Counted from the first letter of the stretch, positions 16,205-28,165 are shown. The stretch: DNA of 64,000 bases from Hydrocarboniphaga effusa AP103 (GCF_000271305.1 NZ_AKGD01000002.1:1054001-1118000), one strand, 5' to 3'. Numbers and translations are program-made. The notes: generated by a model from the sequence alone, not told the origin.

Positions 16205-17938
16205 TCAGCGCGCGCCGAAATCCTGTTCCCAGAATTCGAGTTCGCGTCGCGCATCGCTGCTGCGCGCAAGCTCCATGCGCCGCAATTCGGCACGCCGGAT
16301 CTTGCCCGAGATGGTCTTGGGCAGATCGTAGAACTCGAGGCGGCGTATGCGTTTGTATGCCGACAGGCGGGCCGCCGCAAAGCTCAGGATGTCGGCGGCG
16401 AGCTCGCCCGATGGCGCGTAGCCGCTTCGTAGCGACAGGAAGGCTTTCGGAACCGACAGGCGCAGCGCATCGGGACTCGGCACCACGGCGGCCTCGGCCA
16501 CGGCCGGATGCTCGATCAACGCGCTTTCGAGCTCGAACGGACTGATGCGGTAGTCCGACGACTTGAACACATCGTCCGCGCGTCCGACGTAGGTGTAGTA
16601 GCCATCTGCGTCGCGGCTCGCGACGTCGCCGGTCCGGTAGTAGCCGTTGCGCATGACGGCAGCGGTCTTATCGGGGTCGTCGATGTAGCCCTGCATGAGG
16701 GCGAGCGCTCGCGGTTCGAGTGCGATGGCGATTTCGCCTTCGTCGGCCGGATTCCCATCGGCATCGAGCAGCGCGATGTTGCAGCCCGGCAGCGCGCGGC
16801 CCATCGAACCGGGCTTGAGCAACTGGCCCGGCGTGTTCCCGATCTGCGCGGTGGTCTCGGTCTGGCCGAAGCCGTCGCGGATCGTCAACTTCCAGGCCGA
16901 GCGAACGCGTTCGATGATTTCCGGATTCAGCGGCTCACCGGCACCGATCAGCTCGCGTAGCTTCACGGGATACGCAGCCAGATCCTGTTGCACGAGCATG
17001 CGCCAGACCGTCGGCGGGGCGCAGAGCGAACTCACACCGCAGCGTACGAGCACGTCGAGAACGGTCGGCGCGTCGAAGCGGTTGTAGTTGTAGATGAAGA
17101 TCGTCGCACCGGCGGACCAAGGCGCGAAGAAGCAGCTCCAGGCGTGCTTGGCCCAACCCGGCGAGCTGATGTTGTAGTGCAGATCGCCGGGCCGCAGGCC
17201 GATCCAGTACATCGTCGTCAGATGGCCGACCGGATAGCTCGCGTGCGTGTGCAGCACGAGCTTGGGTTTCGACGTGGTGCCCGACGTGAAATAGAGCAGC
17301 GCCGGATCGTCCGCATGCGTCGGCGCATCGGGCGTGAATTCGCTGGCTTGGTCGTAGGCGTTTTCGTAGCGCTGCCAGCCTGCGGTTTGACCGCCGACGC
17401 TGATGCCGGTGAAGCGGCCTGCGTACTGTGCGAACTTGGCGGTCTGAGATGCGCTCGCGACCACGTAGCGGGCGCCGCCACGATCGAGCCGGTCTTCGAG
17501 GTCTTCGGGCGACAGCAGCAGTGTGGCCGGAATCATCACCGCGCCGAGTTTCATCGTCGCGAGCATGGTTTCCCAGAGCGCGACGTGATTGGGCAGCATG
17601 ATCAGCACGCGATCTCCGCGCCGCACACCAAGCCCTCGCAGGTGGTTGGCGACCTGATTCGAGCGCGCCGACATCTGCGACCACGAAAGCTGGGTTTCGC
17701 TGCCGTCCTCTTCGACGATCCACAGCGCAGGCGCAGTGTTGCCGAGCGCCTGTGCGTCGAAGTAATCGAGCGCCCAGTTGAATCGGGTCAAGGCCGGCCA
17801 GCGAAAATCGCGCTTGGCGGCGATGTAGTCCTCGCGATGTTGCAGCAGAAAATCGCGGGCCTCGAGAAAGGCGTCGAGTGCGCTCAAAAGTCGGCTCCGT
17901 ATTGCATTGTCTTCAGATTGATTCGATTCATGAGGCAC
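16205..17938 (-). CDS. AMP-dependent acyl-CoA synthetase, ACSM-like
   Basis: A 577-residue adenylate-forming ligase that activates a carboxylic acid to its CoA thioester via acyl-AMP. Motifs: P-loop [32 protein letters not shown] (A5), [20 protein letters not shown] (A7, adenine/ribose), and the C-terminal lysine in KTISGKIRR (A10). The N-terminal [20 protein letters not shown] resembles medium-chain/ACSM-type synthetases. The only plausible start is GTG at 17938, overlapping the upstream ligase gene by 11 bp, so the two are coupled. It is the last gene of the five-gene alcohol/aldehyde operon and probably activates the acid made by the aldehyde dehydrogenase. Chain length or aromatic preference cannot be read here. 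Confidence 0.88.
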   Translation of the reverse strand: MPHESNQSEDNAIRSRLLSALDAFLEARDFLLQHREDYIAAKRDFRWPALTRFNWALDYFDAQALGNTAPALWIVEEDGSETQLSWSQMSARSNQVANHLRGLGVRRGDRVLIMLPNHVALWETMLATMKLGAVMIPATLLLSPEDLEDRLDRGGARYVVASASQTAKFAQYAGRFTGISVGGQTAGWQRYENAYDQASEFTPDAPTHADDPALLYFTSGTTSKPKLVLHTHASYPVGHLTTMYWIGLRPGDLHYNISSPGWAKHAWSCFFAPWSAGATIFIYNYNRFDAPTVLDVLVRCGVSSLCAPPTVWRMLVQQDLAAYPVKLRELIGAGEPLNPEIIERVRSAWKLTIRDGFGQTETTAQIGNTPGQLLKPGSMGRALPGCNIALLDADGNPADEGEIAIALEPRALALMQGYIDDPDKTAAVMRNGYYRTGDVASRDADGYYTYVGRADDVFKSSDYRISPFELESALIEHPAVAEAAVVPSPDALRLSVPKAFLSLRSGYAPSGELAADILSFAAARLSAYKRIRRLEFYDLPKTISGKIRRAELRRMELARSSDARRELEFWEQDFGAR

Positions 17939-19655
17939 GGCCGTCCGATGGTTTCTCGGACAGGCCCAGCCGGTCGCTCATCGCCTGGCGCAGGGCGAAC
18001 TTCTGGATCTTGCCGGTCACCGTCATCGGAAACTCGTCGACGAAAACGACGTAGCGCGGAATCTTGTAATGCGCGATTTCTCCGCGGCAGAAAGCGCGAA
18101 TATCGTCTTCGCTGGTGGCCTCGCCGGGCTGCGCGATCACACAGGCGCACAGTTCTTCGCCGAATTTCGCGTCCGGTACGCCGACCACCTGCACGTCGCG
18201 AATGCGCGGATGGCGATAGAGGAATTCTTCGATCTCGCGCGGATACACGTTCTCGCCTCCGCGAATCACCATGTCCTTCGCGCGCCCGAGAATGCTGGCG
18301 TAGCCCTCCTCGTCGATCAGTCCGAGATCACCCGTGCGCATCCAGCCTTCGGCATCGATCGTGTCGGCCGTGCGCTGCGCATCGTTCCAGTAGCCCAGCA
18401 TCACCGAGTAGCCGCGCACCAGCAATTCGCCGCGCTGGCCACGCGGCAGCGTGTTGCCGCCCTCGTCGACGATCTTGACCTCCAGATGCGGCTGCACGCG
18501 TCCGATGGTGGAGACGCGCCGCTCCAGCGGATCGTCGGTGGCGCTCTGGAAGCTCACCGGCGAAGTCTCGGTCATGCCGTAGGCGATGGTGATCTCGCGC
18601 AGGTGCATGCGCTCGATGGCCTTGCGCATGACTTCGATCGGACATGGCGCTCCGGCCATGATGCCGGTACGCAGGCTGTCGAGCGTGTAGCGCGAGAAGT
18701 CGGGGTGATCGAGTTCGGCGATGAACATCGTCGGCACACCATGCAAGGCGGTGCAACGTTCGTCCTGCACGGTCTGCAGCACCGATGCGGCGTCGAAGGA
18801 ATCTGCCGGAAACACCATGCAGGCTCCGTGCGTGACGCAGGCGAGGTTGCCCATCACCATGCCGAAACAGTGATAGAGCGGCACCGGAATGCAGAGCTTG
18901 TCGTCGTGCGTCAGGCGCATCGCGCGGCCGACGAAGTATCCGTTGTTGAGGATATTGCGATGCGTGAGCGTCGCGCCCTTCGGCGAGCCTGTGGTGCCCG
19001 AGGTGAACTGGATGTTCACCGCGCTGTGCGCATCGACGGCGCTCGCGATCGCGTCGAGTCGCGCGCGTGCTTCGGCCGCCGGTTCGCTCAGCAGGGACGA
19101 GAATCCGAGCATACCGGGCGATACTTCGTCGCCCAGGCGAATCACCAGGCGCAGCTGCGGCAATCGCGCAGCGTGCAGTTGTCCGGGCGCGCACTGCGCG
19201 AGCTCGGGCGCGAGGTCTTGCAGCATCGCCAGATAGTCGCTCGACTTGAACGCGGCAGCGAGGATCAAAGCCTTGCAGCCGACGTGCCTGAGCGCGTATT
19301 CGAGTTCGTGTCGGCGATAAGCCGGGTTGATGTTGACGAGGACGAGCCCGGCTTTGGCGGTCGCGAACTGCGCGATCACCCACTCGGCGCAATTCGGCGC
19401 CCAGATGCCGACCCGATCGCCGGGCTCGAGCCCCTGTGCGAGCAACTGCGCAGCGGCGTTGTCGACCCGTTCGCCGAGCTCGGCCCAACTCCAGCGTATG
19501 CCCTGGTGACGGACCACGAGCGCGTCGCGCTCGGCCTGCCTGCGCACGGTGGTGTCGAAGGCTGCGCCGATGCTGCTTTCGAGCAGCGGCACATCGGTTG
19601 CGCCGCAAACCACGCTCAGCGCGGTAGCGGGCAGGGCGGATTCGATTCGACTCAT
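17928..19655 (-). CDS. AMP-dependent fatty-acid-type CoA ligase
   Basis: A 575-residue acyl-CoA ligase. Motifs: [20 protein letters not shown] (P-loop), [14 protein letters not shown] (A5), [20 protein letters not shown] (A7), [20 protein letters not shown] (hinge and A8) and a C-terminal catalytic Lys in [12 protein letters not shown]. It is closest in appearance to the FadD-like ligases that work on medium or branched acids. It lies 8 bp after the aldehyde dehydrogenase stop and overlaps the second ligase gene. Two different ligases in one operon suggest that the pathway yields more than one acid or has broad substrate range. Cytoplasmic, ATP- and CoA-dependent. Confidence 0.9.
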   Translation of the reverse strand: MSRIESALPATALSVVCGATDVPLLESSIGAAFDTTVRRQAERDALVVRHQGIRWSWAELGERVDNAAAQLLAQGLEPGDRVGIWAPNCAEWVIAQFATAKAGLVLVNINPAYRRHELEYALRHVGCKALILAAAFKSSDYLAMLQDLAPELAQCAPGQLHAARLPQLRLVIRLGDEVSPGMLGFSSLLSEPAAEARARLDAIASAVDAHSAVNIQFTSGTTGSPKGATLTHRNILNNGYFVGRAMRLTHDDKLCIPVPLYHCFGMVMGNLACVTHGACMVFPADSFDAASVLQTVQDERCTALHGVPTMFIAELDHPDFSRYTLDSLRTGIMAGAPCPIEVMRKAIERMHLREITIAYGMTETSPVSFQSATDDPLERRVSTIGRVQPHLEVKIVDEGGNTLPRGQRGELLVRGYSVMLGYWNDAQRTADTIDAEGWMRTGDLGLIDEEGYASILGRAKDMVIRGGENVYPREIEEFLYRHPRIRDVQVVGVPDAKFGEELCACVIAQPGEATSEDDIRAFCRGEIAHYKIPRYVVFVDEFPMTVTGKIQKFALRQAMSDRLGLSEKPSDGRAS

Positions 19656-19663
19656 GCGCGATT

Positions 19664-21172
19664 TCAGATCTTCATGAACACCGACTTGGTTTCGAGGTAG
19701 GCATCGAGCGAGACGCGTCCCATGTCACGGCCGAAGCCCGAAAGCTTGTAGCCGCCGAAAGGTACCGCAGGATCGAGCATGCTGTGGCAGTTGACCCAGA
19801 CCGTTCCGGCCTTGAGCTTGGGCACCAGCCGCTGCACGCGCGACAGATCGCTGGACCAGATGCTCGCACCGAGCCCGAACGGCGTGTCGTTGGCACGGCG
19901 CGCGACCTCGTCGAGATCGTCGTAGGGCAGGGCGACCACCACCGGCCCGAAGATTTCTTCGCGCACGATGCGCAGCGATTCGTCGTCGCTCGCGAACACG
20001 GTTGGCTGCACGAAGTAGCCCGTACGCTCGGAGCGGGCTCCGCCGGTGAGCATGCGCGCGCCCTGCTGGCGCCCGAGCTCGATGTAGTGACAGACGCGAT
20101 CGAGCTGCTCCTGCGATACCAGCGGGCCGAGCTGCGTCTGCGCTTCGAGACCCGATCCCATCGGCAATGCGGCGGCGTGGCTGGCGAGGCCGTCGACGAC
20201 TCGATCGTAGAGGCGCTTGGGCACGTAGAGCCGCGAGCCCGCGCAGCAGACCTGGCCGTGGTTGAAGAAGATCGCGTTGGCCGCGCCTTGCGCGGCGAGA
20301 TCGGCGTCGCAATCGTCGAGCACGATCATTGGCGACTTGCCGCCGAGTTCGAGCGTCACGCGCGTCATGTTGTCCATCGCCGCCCGGCCGATCAACTTGC
20401 CGACTTCGGTCGAGCCCGTGAAGCTGATCTTGTGAATGCCCGGATGCGAGACCAGCGGTGCGCCCGCGTTGGGTCCGTCGCCGGTGATGATGTTGACGAC
20501 GCCCGGTGGAAAGCCGGCTTCGATGATGAGCCGTCCGAGATAGATCGCCGACAGCGGCGTCTGCTCGGCCGGCTTGAGCACCACCGTGCAGCCTGCGGCC
20601 AGCGCGGGCGCGAGCTTCCAGGTGGCGACCAGCAGCGGGAAGTTCCAGGGCACTACCGCGGCGACCACGCCGACCGGTTCGCGCCGCGTGTAGGCGAAGA
20701 ACTCGCTGCCCGGCGCATACGGCACCGAGACATCGACGGTGGAGCCTTCGATCTTGGTCGCCCAGCCGGCCATGTAGCGGAAGAAATCGACGGTCAGCGC
20801 AATGTCGACCGCGCGCGCGACCACTGCCGACTTGCCGTTGTCGACCGATTCGATCTCGGCGAGCACTTGCGCATCGCGCTCGATCAGATCGGCCAGCTTG
20901 AGCAGCAGGCGCTGGCGTTCGGCTGGTCGCAGGTTCGGCCAGGCGCCGTGTTCGAACGCCAGCGTGGCGGCTTGTACGGCGCGTTCGACGTCGGCGCGCC
21001 CGGCCGAGGGAACGCTGGCGATCACCGACTCGTCGGCCGGATCGATCACGTCGAATCGTGCGCCGTCGATGGCGTCTACCCAGGCGCCGCCGATCAGCAT
21101 CGGATGATTGCGGCGGTCGATGAATGCACGGGCTCCGCTGCCGAGCAGCGCGGTATTCGGCGTATTGGTCAT
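19664..21172 (-). CDS. NAD(P)-dependent aldehyde dehydrogenase
   Basis: A 502-residue ALDH-superfamily enzyme oxidising an aldehyde to its acid. The cofactor-binding segments [20 protein letters not shown] and [11 protein letters not shown] are intact, the general base Glu is in [11 protein letters not shown], and the catalytic Cys is in [12 protein letters not shown] (first or second Cys of the pair). C-terminal [15 protein letters not shown] is typical of the phenylacetaldehyde/betaine aldehyde/ALDH1-2 class. Start 21172 is chosen over an upstream in-frame ATG at 21244 because the family begins near [11 protein letters not shown]. It is flanked by the PQQ alcohol dehydrogenase and the CoA ligases, so it should use the aldehyde released by the former. 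Confidence 0.92.
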   Translation of the reverse strand: MTNTPNTALLGSGARAFIDRRNHPMLIGGAWVDAIDGARFDVIDPADESVIASVPSAGRADVERAVQAATLAFEHGAWPNLRPAERQRLLLKLADLIERDAQVLAEIESVDNGKSAVVARAVDIALTVDFFRYMAGWATKIEGSTVDVSVPYAPGSEFFAYTRREPVGVVAAVVPWNFPLLVATWKLAPALAAGCTVVLKPAEQTPLSAIYLGRLIIEAGFPPGVVNIITGDGPNAGAPLVSHPGIHKISFTGSTEVGKLIGRAAMDNMTRVTLELGGKSPMIVLDDCDADLAAQGAANAIFFNHGQVCCAGSRLYVPKRLYDRVVDGLASHAAALPMGSGLEAQTQLGPLVSQEQLDRVCHYIELGRQQGARMLTGGARSERTGYFVQPTVFASDDESLRIVREEIFGPVVVALPYDDLDEVARRANDTPFGLGASIWSSDLSRVQRLVPKLKAGTVWVNCHSMLDPAVPFGGYKLSGFGRDMGRVSLDAYLETKSVFMKI

Positions 21173-21267
21173 GGTGTTCTCGGTTCGCGCATCGATCGCG
21201 CTGTTGCAATGAGGAAATGAGCTTGCGCATCGGGGCGCAGGCATTTGCCCGCGCCCCGATGCCCGGC

Positions 21268-23400
21268 TCAGGGCGTGGTGCTGGCGGCCTTCGGACGGAC
21301 GGCGTCCGCGGTGCCCTGGATGAAGGCCTTGAGCTTGGGCACGTCGGCCGGCTGCAACTTGCCGGTGAAATCGGGCATGCCCTTCGACACGAACGGGCCG
21401 GCGAAGACGAACTTGTCGAGGTTTTCGATGATCGCCTTGTCGACGTAGCCGAGGTTTGGAATGTTGCCGCCCTTGTCGACACCCGGAACGCCGTGACAGA
21501 AGACGCAGTTGCTCACATAGAGCGCGGTGCCTTCGGCGACGTCCTTGGGATCGTAGGCGACGCCGGCGACGAGCGAGCCGAGCTGGTACTTCGTGAACGC
21601 CGGCAGCGGCGTCTTGCCGTCGAGCACGAAGGTGTAGACCGTACCCGGAGCGGAGCCGTCGGAGGCGCGCTGCGATTGTCCGAACACGCCGCCCCAGCCC
21701 GCGGCGATCGTCACGTACTGCTTACCGTCGAGTTCGTAGGTGATGGGGGCCGCGATCACGCCGGTGCCCATCGCCGAATTCCACAGCGGCTCGCCGTTGG
21801 TCGCGTTGTAGGCCACCAGACGGGCGTCGGCCGTGCCCTGGAACACGAGGTTGCCCGCGGTGACCAGCGTGCCGCCGTTCCACGGCGCGACGTTCTCGTG
21901 GGTCCAGGCCGCCTTCTGCTTCACCGGATCCCAGGCGATCAGCTTGCCGAAGGGTTTGCTCTTGGGCGGCTCGGCGTTGATCTGCATCGCCGTGTTCCAG
22001 CCGATACCGCTCATGGGCTGGCCCGGAACATTGCTGTTGTGGCCCTTCCAGCGCTTGTCCTCGGCCAGGTTCAGCGGAATGTTCTGCGCCGGGAAATAAG
22101 CCAGGCCGGTGATCGGGCTGTACGACATCGAATGCCAGTTGTGCGCGCCGAACGGCCCCGGAATCGCATCGAAAGGCTGGTCGGGCGAGCGTGCTTCGGG
22201 CACTTCGATCGGGCGGCCCTTGGCGTCGTAGCCGGTGGCCCAGTTCACGTCGACGAAGTTGTTCGCCGAAATGAACTGTCCGTTGGTGCGATCGACGACG
22301 AAGAAGAAGCCGTTCTTCGGCGCGTGCAGCACCACCTTGCGGGCTTTGCCGTCGAGCTTGATGTCGGCGAGGATCAGGTCCTGCACCGAGGTGTAGTCCC
22401 AGTTGTCGCCGGGGGTTTCCTGGTAGTGCCAGACGTAGGCGCCGGTGTCCGGGTCGAGTGCGACGATCGAGGCGAGATAGAGGTTGTCTCCACCTGCCGG
22501 GCTACGCTGGCGATGCGACCACGGCGCGCCGTTGCCGGTACCCACGTACATCAGGTTCAGCTCGGGATCGAACACCATCGAGTTCCACACGGTGCCGCCG
22601 CCGCCGTTCTCCCAGTACTTCGCGCTCGGATCCCAGGTCTTGGCGGCCTTGGCCATCGACTCGTCCTCGAAAGGCTTGGACGGATCGCCCGGCACGGTGA
22701 ACCAGCGCCAGCGCTGCTTGCCGCTCGCGACGTCGTAGGCGGTGATGTAGCCGCGCACGCCGAACTCGGCGCCGCCGTTGCCGATGATCACCTTGCCCTT
22801 GAACACACGCGGCGCCCCGGTGACGGTGTAGGCGTGCGTGTGGTCGATGATGGTGTCCTGCTCCCACAGCTTCTTGCCGTTGCTGGCGTCGAGCGCGATG
22901 AGCCGTCCATCGAGCGAGCCGACGAAGACCTTGCCGTCTTCGACCGCGACACCGCGATTCACCACGTCGCAGCAGGCTTTGTAGGCCTTGTCGCGCGGCA
23001 CCTTCGGATCGTAAGTCCACAAGCGCTTGCCGCTGCGCGCATCGATCGCATGCACGACGCTCCACGACGCGGTCACGTACATCACGCCGCCGGTGACGAT
23101 GGGCGTCGCTTCGACTCCGCGTGTCGATTCCAGATCGTAGGACCAGGCCAGGCCGAGTCGCTTCACGTTGTCGGCGTTGATCTGCTGTAGCCGGCTGAAG
23201 CGAGTGCCCGAGTAATCGAGCCCGTTCGCCGGCCATTCCTTGCCGGTGGCCGCATTGGCGACGATCTTGTTCTGAGCCGAGCTGCCGGCCGCGGTGGCGC
23301 CGATCGATGCGCCGAGCATGCAGGCCAGCGCCGCAAACACCCATGCGGGTTTGCGCAGGCCGAGCAGGGCCCTCCCGCCCGTGGTGGGATCAAAGCTCAT
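21268..23400 (-). CDS. PQQ- and heme-dependent alcohol dehydrogenase (quinohemoprotein)
   Basis: A 710-residue periplasmic enzyme oxidising alcohols and passing electrons to the respiratory chain. An N-terminal signal sequence (about 15-38) is followed by an eight-bladed propeller with repeated tryptophan-docking segments (e.g. GKRLWTYDPKVPRDK, GKKLWEQ, GEPLWNSAMGTGVIAAPITY). The adjacent Cys143-Cys144 pair over PQQ is in AYKACCDVV. A C-terminal cytochrome c domain contains CVFCH near 635, and a methionine in GMPDF probably ligates heme. This makes it a type II quinohemoprotein rather than a heme-free methanol/ethanol dehydrogenase. Good RBS (GAGGAG). It lies 42 bp after the MetA-type channel gene. 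No PQQ synthesis genes are in the window. Confidence 0.93.
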   Translation of the reverse strand: MSFDPTTGGRALLGLRKPAWVFAALACMLGASIGATAAGSSAQNKIVANAATGKEWPANGLDYSGTRFSRLQQINADNVKRLGLAWSYDLESTRGVEATPIVTGGVMYVTASWSVVHAIDARSGKRLWTYDPKVPRDKAYKACCDVVNRGVAVEDGKVFVGSLDGRLIALDASNGKKLWEQDTIIDHTHAYTVTGAPRVFKGKVIIGNGGAEFGVRGYITAYDVASGKQRWRWFTVPGDPSKPFEDESMAKAAKTWDPSAKYWENGGGGTVWNSMVFDPELNLMYVGTGNGAPWSHRQRSPAGGDNLYLASIVALDPDTGAYVWHYQETPGDNWDYTSVQDLILADIKLDGKARKVVLHAPKNGFFFVVDRTNGQFISANNFVDVNWATGYDAKGRPIEVPEARSPDQPFDAIPGPFGAHNWHSMSYSPITGLAYFPAQNIPLNLAEDKRWKGHNSNVPGQPMSGIGWNTAMQINAEPPKSKPFGKLIAWDPVKQKAAWTHENVAPWNGGTLVTAGNLVFQGTADARLVAYNATNGEPLWNSAMGTGVIAAPITYELDGKQYVTIAAGWGGVFGQSQRASDGSAPGTVYTFVLDGKTPLPAFTKYQLGSLVAGVAYDPKDVAEGTALYVSNCVFCHGVPGVDKGGNIPNLGYVDKAIIENLDKFVFAGPFVSKGMPDFTGKLQPADVPKLKAFIQGTADAVRPKAASTTP

Positions 23401-23442
23401 ATCGTTTCTCCTCGTGTTGTTTTAGTGCTTGATGTGCGGTGC

Positions 23443-24354
23443 TCAGAACACCATGAGCACACGCAGGTTGAGACGGTTCTCTTCGCGGAAGCCGTTTTCC
23501 ACCGACACGTCACGACCGTAGTTCGCGATCAGCTGCAACGTGGGCAGTGCGAACCAGGCGGTGCCGACGGTGAATTTGGCCGTCTCGATCTTGTCGTCGC
23601 TATCGGTTCCGTCGACTTCGGTTTCGCCGCCGAACGAATACGAGAAGCCGGTGCGCAGATCCCAGGTCGGCTTGAGCTTGTAGCGCAGGAAGCCCTGTAG
23701 CTGCACGACCGCATCCTGCTTGAGCGTCGCCTTGGCCGCGGTGTATTCGTCGTTCTTGCCGAAGAAGGTCACGTCACCGACGAGGTCGATCGAAACCTTG
23801 TCGGTGAGGCCGGTGATGTAGCCCGCCTGCAGCGCGAGTTTCCAGCGGTTCTCGCCGATGTTGAGCGCATCGTCCTTGTCGTAGCTGCCGATCGGCACGT
23901 AGAGAAACGGCGTGATGCCGAAGTAGGTGTCGGTCTTCGGTTGATTGACCAGCCAAACGGTTGCCGCGAGGATCAGATCGCCGACGCCGCTCGCATCGCC
24001 CAGTGCGCTGATGTCGTCCTTGGCCTTGAGCTGGCCGAACGGCAGCAGGAACTGCGGATCGACGATGTAACCGCCGATATCCATGTAGTGCACGCCACGC
24101 GCGATGCCGATGTTGGAGTCGAGCGTCGCGTTGTCCGCCACCTTGTGTCCGTCAGCGTAGATCGAATCGCGCGTCGCGTACTGGTAATACAGCAGGCCAA
24201 GATTGGTGCCGTCGGGCAGCGCGGTGTAATCGCCCGCATCGACGTCCACGGCTTGCGCCATCGTGCTGGCGAGCGAGCCCGTCAGCAGCGTGGTGACGCA
24301 CAGCATGGCTTTGAGCAGGGTATTGCATGGGCTGTTCTTGATCGATGCATCCAT
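23443..24354 (-). CDS. Outer-membrane channel, phenol-degradation MetA/SphA-like family
   Basis: A 303-residue protein with a signal peptide (cleavage near AQA/VDV) and an amphipathic beta-barrel pattern throughout, ending LRVLMVF with the terminal Phe usual for outer-membrane proteins. GDYTALPDGTNLGLLYYQYA, WLVNQPKTDTYFGITPFLYV and NRWKLALQAGYITGL match the family called MetA-pathway of phenol degradation, thought to admit hydrophobic substrates. It is the first gene of the operon, with GGAGGAAAG before the ATG and a sigma-54 promoter 100 bp upstream, so it probably lets the alcohol substrate cross the outer membrane. Substrate unknown. Confidence 0.82.
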   Translation of the reverse strand: MDASIKNSPCNTLLKAMLCVTTLLTGSLASTMAQAVDVDAGDYTALPDGTNLGLLYYQYATRDSIYADGHKVADNATLDSNIGIARGVHYMDIGGYIVDPQFLLPFGQLKAKDDISALGDASGVGDLILAATVWLVNQPKTDTYFGITPFLYVPIGSYDKDDALNIGENRWKLALQAGYITGLTDKVSIDLVGDVTFFGKNDEYTAAKATLKQDAVVQLQGFLRYKLKPTWDLRTGFSYSFGGETEVDGTDSDDKIETAKFTVGTAWFALPTLQLIANYGRDVSVENGFREENRLNLRVLMVF

Positions 24355-24453
24355 GATGCTTTCCTCCAGTTCGTTCTTATGAATAAATGCCCCGCGAGGC
24401 TTTCTGACGAAGCCTCGGATCCAAGAGGTTTGCCTTTGGACCGATTGAGACTA

Positions 24454-24469
24454 GGCAGTCTCTGTGCCA
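24454..24469 (-). promoter_or_regulatory. Sigma-54 (-24/-12) promoter of the alcohol-oxidation operon
   Basis: On the minus strand TGGCAC (24469-24464), 5 nt, then CTGCC (24458-24454) matches TGGCAC-N5-TTGCW with the invariant GG and GC correctly spaced. It lies 100 bp upstream of the MetA-type channel ATG and points into the operon. The divergent gene encodes a sigma-54 activator, which makes the assignment strong. Confidence 0.82.
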
Positions 24470-24565
24470 TTCTTTTTCAATCACGGATCGCTGCGGAAAT
24501 ACAGCAGTGGATCAAGGTGTTAAGTCGCCGAGAAAAGGCTCGCGAGAGGGCCGCGCATAGAGCGA

Positions 24566-24599
24566 CTGTTTTATTTCGAAACAGGTGTGGTGACGCACC
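24566..24599. promoter_or_regulatory. Candidate upstream activating sequences for the AcoR-type activator
   Basis: Two inverted repeats lie side by side: CTGTTT-N7-AAACAG (24566-24584) and GGTGTG-N4-CGCACC (24584-24599, arms with one wobble position). They sit about 100-130 bp upstream of the sigma-54 promoter, a usual distance for enhancer sites of bacterial enhancer-binding proteins, and just before the regulator's own start at 24632, so autoregulation is also possible. Confidence 0.4.
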
Positions 24600-24631
24600 G
24601 TATTGAAGTAGATCGATGTACTGGAGGAGTC

Positions 24632-26542
<1,911 letters not shown>

Positions 26543-26551
26543 GGAGAATCC

Positions 26552-27220
26552 CTAGCCGAGAATGTTGTAAGGCCCACCTTTCTCGAGCGCTCGCCGATAC
26601 GCCGGCCGCGACTGGATGCGTTCGACGAAGGCCTTGATGCGCGGACGCGGTGCGCCGCCGCCGGCACGCGCGCTCGCGGCTTCGAGCGGAAAGCTCATCT
26701 GGAAGTCGGCGCCGGTGAGGTCGTCGCAGACCAACCACTGGCTCTTGCCGAGTTCGGCTTCGACGTAATCGAGATGCAGCTTGAGCTGCGGTCCGAGAAA
26801 GGCCTGCTCGACGCCGCCGACGATGGCCCGGCCGATCGGCCGGATCAGCGCGGGCGTGCGGCCCGGAACGGTCGACAGCACGAGCTTCATGACCAGCAGC
26901 GGCATCAGCGAGCCTTCGGCGTAGTGCAGCCAGTAGCGATAGCGCAGGAACTCCGGCGTGCCGGCGGCCGGCAGGAACCGGCCGTGGCCGTAGCGCTCGA
27001 GCAGGTATTCGATGATTGCGCCCGATTCGGCGATCACCAGGCCGTCGTCGGACAGCAGCGGCGACTTGCCGAGCGGATGCACGGCCCTGAGCTCGGGCGG
27101 TGCGAGCATGGTCTTGGCGTTGCGCTCGTAGCGCTTGATCTCATACGCAATGCCGAGCTCTTCGAGCAGCCACAGAATACGCTGCGAACGCGAGTTGTTG
27201 AGATGGTGCAGCGTGAGCAT
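26552..27220 (-). CDS. Glutathione S-transferase
   Basis: A 222-residue GST. The N-terminal thioredoxin-fold domain (about 1-80) shows LHHLNNSRSQRILWLLEELG with the catalytic-region Asn/Ser/Arg, HPLGKSPLL (cis-Pro) and the glutathione gamma-glutamyl contact ESGAIIEYLLERY. A helical C-terminal domain contains the N-capping motif DDLTGADFQMSF. It is a beta/theta-like bacterial type with a possible detoxification role; the electrophilic substrate is unknown. It converges with the AcoR-type regulator gene (9-bp gap). The AGGAG before the start is good. Confidence 0.88.
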   Translation of the reverse strand: MLTLHHLNNSRSQRILWLLEELGIAYEIKRYERNAKTMLAPPELRAVHPLGKSPLLSDDGLVIAESGAIIEYLLERYGHGRFLPAAGTPEFLRYRYWLHYAEGSLMPLLVMKLVLSTVPGRTPALIRPIGRAIVGGVEQAFLGPQLKLHLDYVEAELGKSQWLVCDDLTGADFQMSFPLEAASARAGGGAPRPRIKAFVERIQSRPAYRRALEKGGPYNILG

Positions 27221-27251
27221 GACGTTCTCCTGCGTCTGTATTTTGGGGAGG

Positions 27252-28073
27252 TCAGCGGGGTTCGCGATGGTGCTGCATCTCGTGTTCGCTTTCCTTGACG
27301 GCTTCCTTGACCGCGATCGTGCTGCGAATCTGGTCGAGCGTCTCGAACAGCACGTCGGCGACGAAGCGATCCGCGCGCGGATCGCGCAGCAGATCGCTGC
27401 TCACGCGCAGAGCCGCGTCGACCGCAGCTTCCATGATGTCGTCGTAGAACGGGATCCGACGGAAGCGTCCGGCGGTGGGGTCCTGCTTGACCTTGTCGAG
27501 AATCAGTCGGCGCAGCTCGGGCCTGTTGCGATCGAGCGCCTTGACCACGTTGGCCGTGTAGGTGCCCTTGTGCAGCACCTGCTCCACCTCTTCGAGCACC
27601 GCGAGCGTCACCGCGCCGCTGATCGAGCTCACGAGATCGCGCTTGAGGCGGCTCGTGAAGCGATAGAAGTACTCGTCGCCGAGCGTGCGGTCCACCGCCA
27701 TGCCGACGCGCGAGACCAGCACCACCACGCGCAGTACCCGCAGCAAGCGGAACGCGCGCAGCGCCGGGTGCTGTACCGGAATCATGCCGAGCACGTCGTA
27801 CCAGTTGCGGCGCACGTAGGCCCATGTCCAGCCGGCCCGGCGCCAGCGCCAGAGGAACTCGAGCGCAAACACGGCGCAGATGGTGGTGTCGGCCCCGAAC
27901 ACGAAGTACAGCTGTGCTTCGTCGAGCGGCCAGAGCCATTCCCAGCCAAGCAGCCCGAGCGAGGCCACTGCGAGCACCAGCATGACCCAGTCGAGCGCGG
28001 GGATGCGTCGCAGCACTTCGGCCAGCGAAGCGGGGGGAGCCGATGGCTCAGGCGTGGCCGGATCGGGAGTCAT
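27252..28073 (-). CDS. Voltage-sensor-like membrane protein without a pore module
   Basis: A 273-residue inner-membrane protein. After a Pro-rich cytoplasmic start there are four predicted membrane helices resembling a voltage-sensing domain: S1 WVMLVLAVASLGLLGWEW, S2 YFVFGADTTICAVFALEF, S3 with WYDVLGMIPV, and S4 LRAFRLLRVLRVVVLVSRVG with Arg at every third position. No S5-P-S6 segment or K-channel filter follows; instead about 130 residues of soluble helical sequence (YRFTSRLKRDLVSSISGAVT, TVANVVKAL-like, DIMEAAVDAALRVSSDLL). Databases usually call such proteins ion transporter. Start 28073 (ATG) is uncertain; a GTG at 28085 is possible. It may be a proton or voltage-coupled sensor; function unknown. 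Confidence 0.72.
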   Translation of the reverse strand: MTPDPATPEPSAPPASLAEVLRRIPALDWVMLVLAVASLGLLGWEWLWPLDEAQLYFVFGADTTICAVFALEFLWRWRRAGWTWAYVRRNWYDVLGMIPVQHPALRAFRLLRVLRVVVLVSRVGMAVDRTLGDEYFYRFTSRLKRDLVSSISGAVTLAVLEEVEQVLHKGTYTANVVKALDRNRPELRRLILDKVKQDPTAGRFRRIPFYDDIMEAAVDAALRVSSDLLRDPRADRFVADVLFETLDQIRSTIAVKEAVKESEHEMQHHREPR

Positions 28074-28123
28074 CGAAGGGCTCACGGGTGATCGCCAGTA
28101 GCAAAACAGGCTTTGAACGCAGC

Positions 28124-28165
28124 TGAACTGTTCATTTTTGACATATAAGAATCGCGAAATATTCC
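28124..28165 (+). promoter_or_regulatory. Candidate promoter and operator of the MbnP/MbnH locus
   Basis: TTGACA (28138-28143), 16 bp, TATTCC (28160-28165) reads toward mbnP. A perfect palindrome TGAACTGTTCA (28124-28134) sits immediately upstream of the -35. On the minus strand TTGCGA-N18-TTATAT could serve the divergent voltage-sensor-like gene. The -35 is perfect, the -10 weak. Confidence 0.4.
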
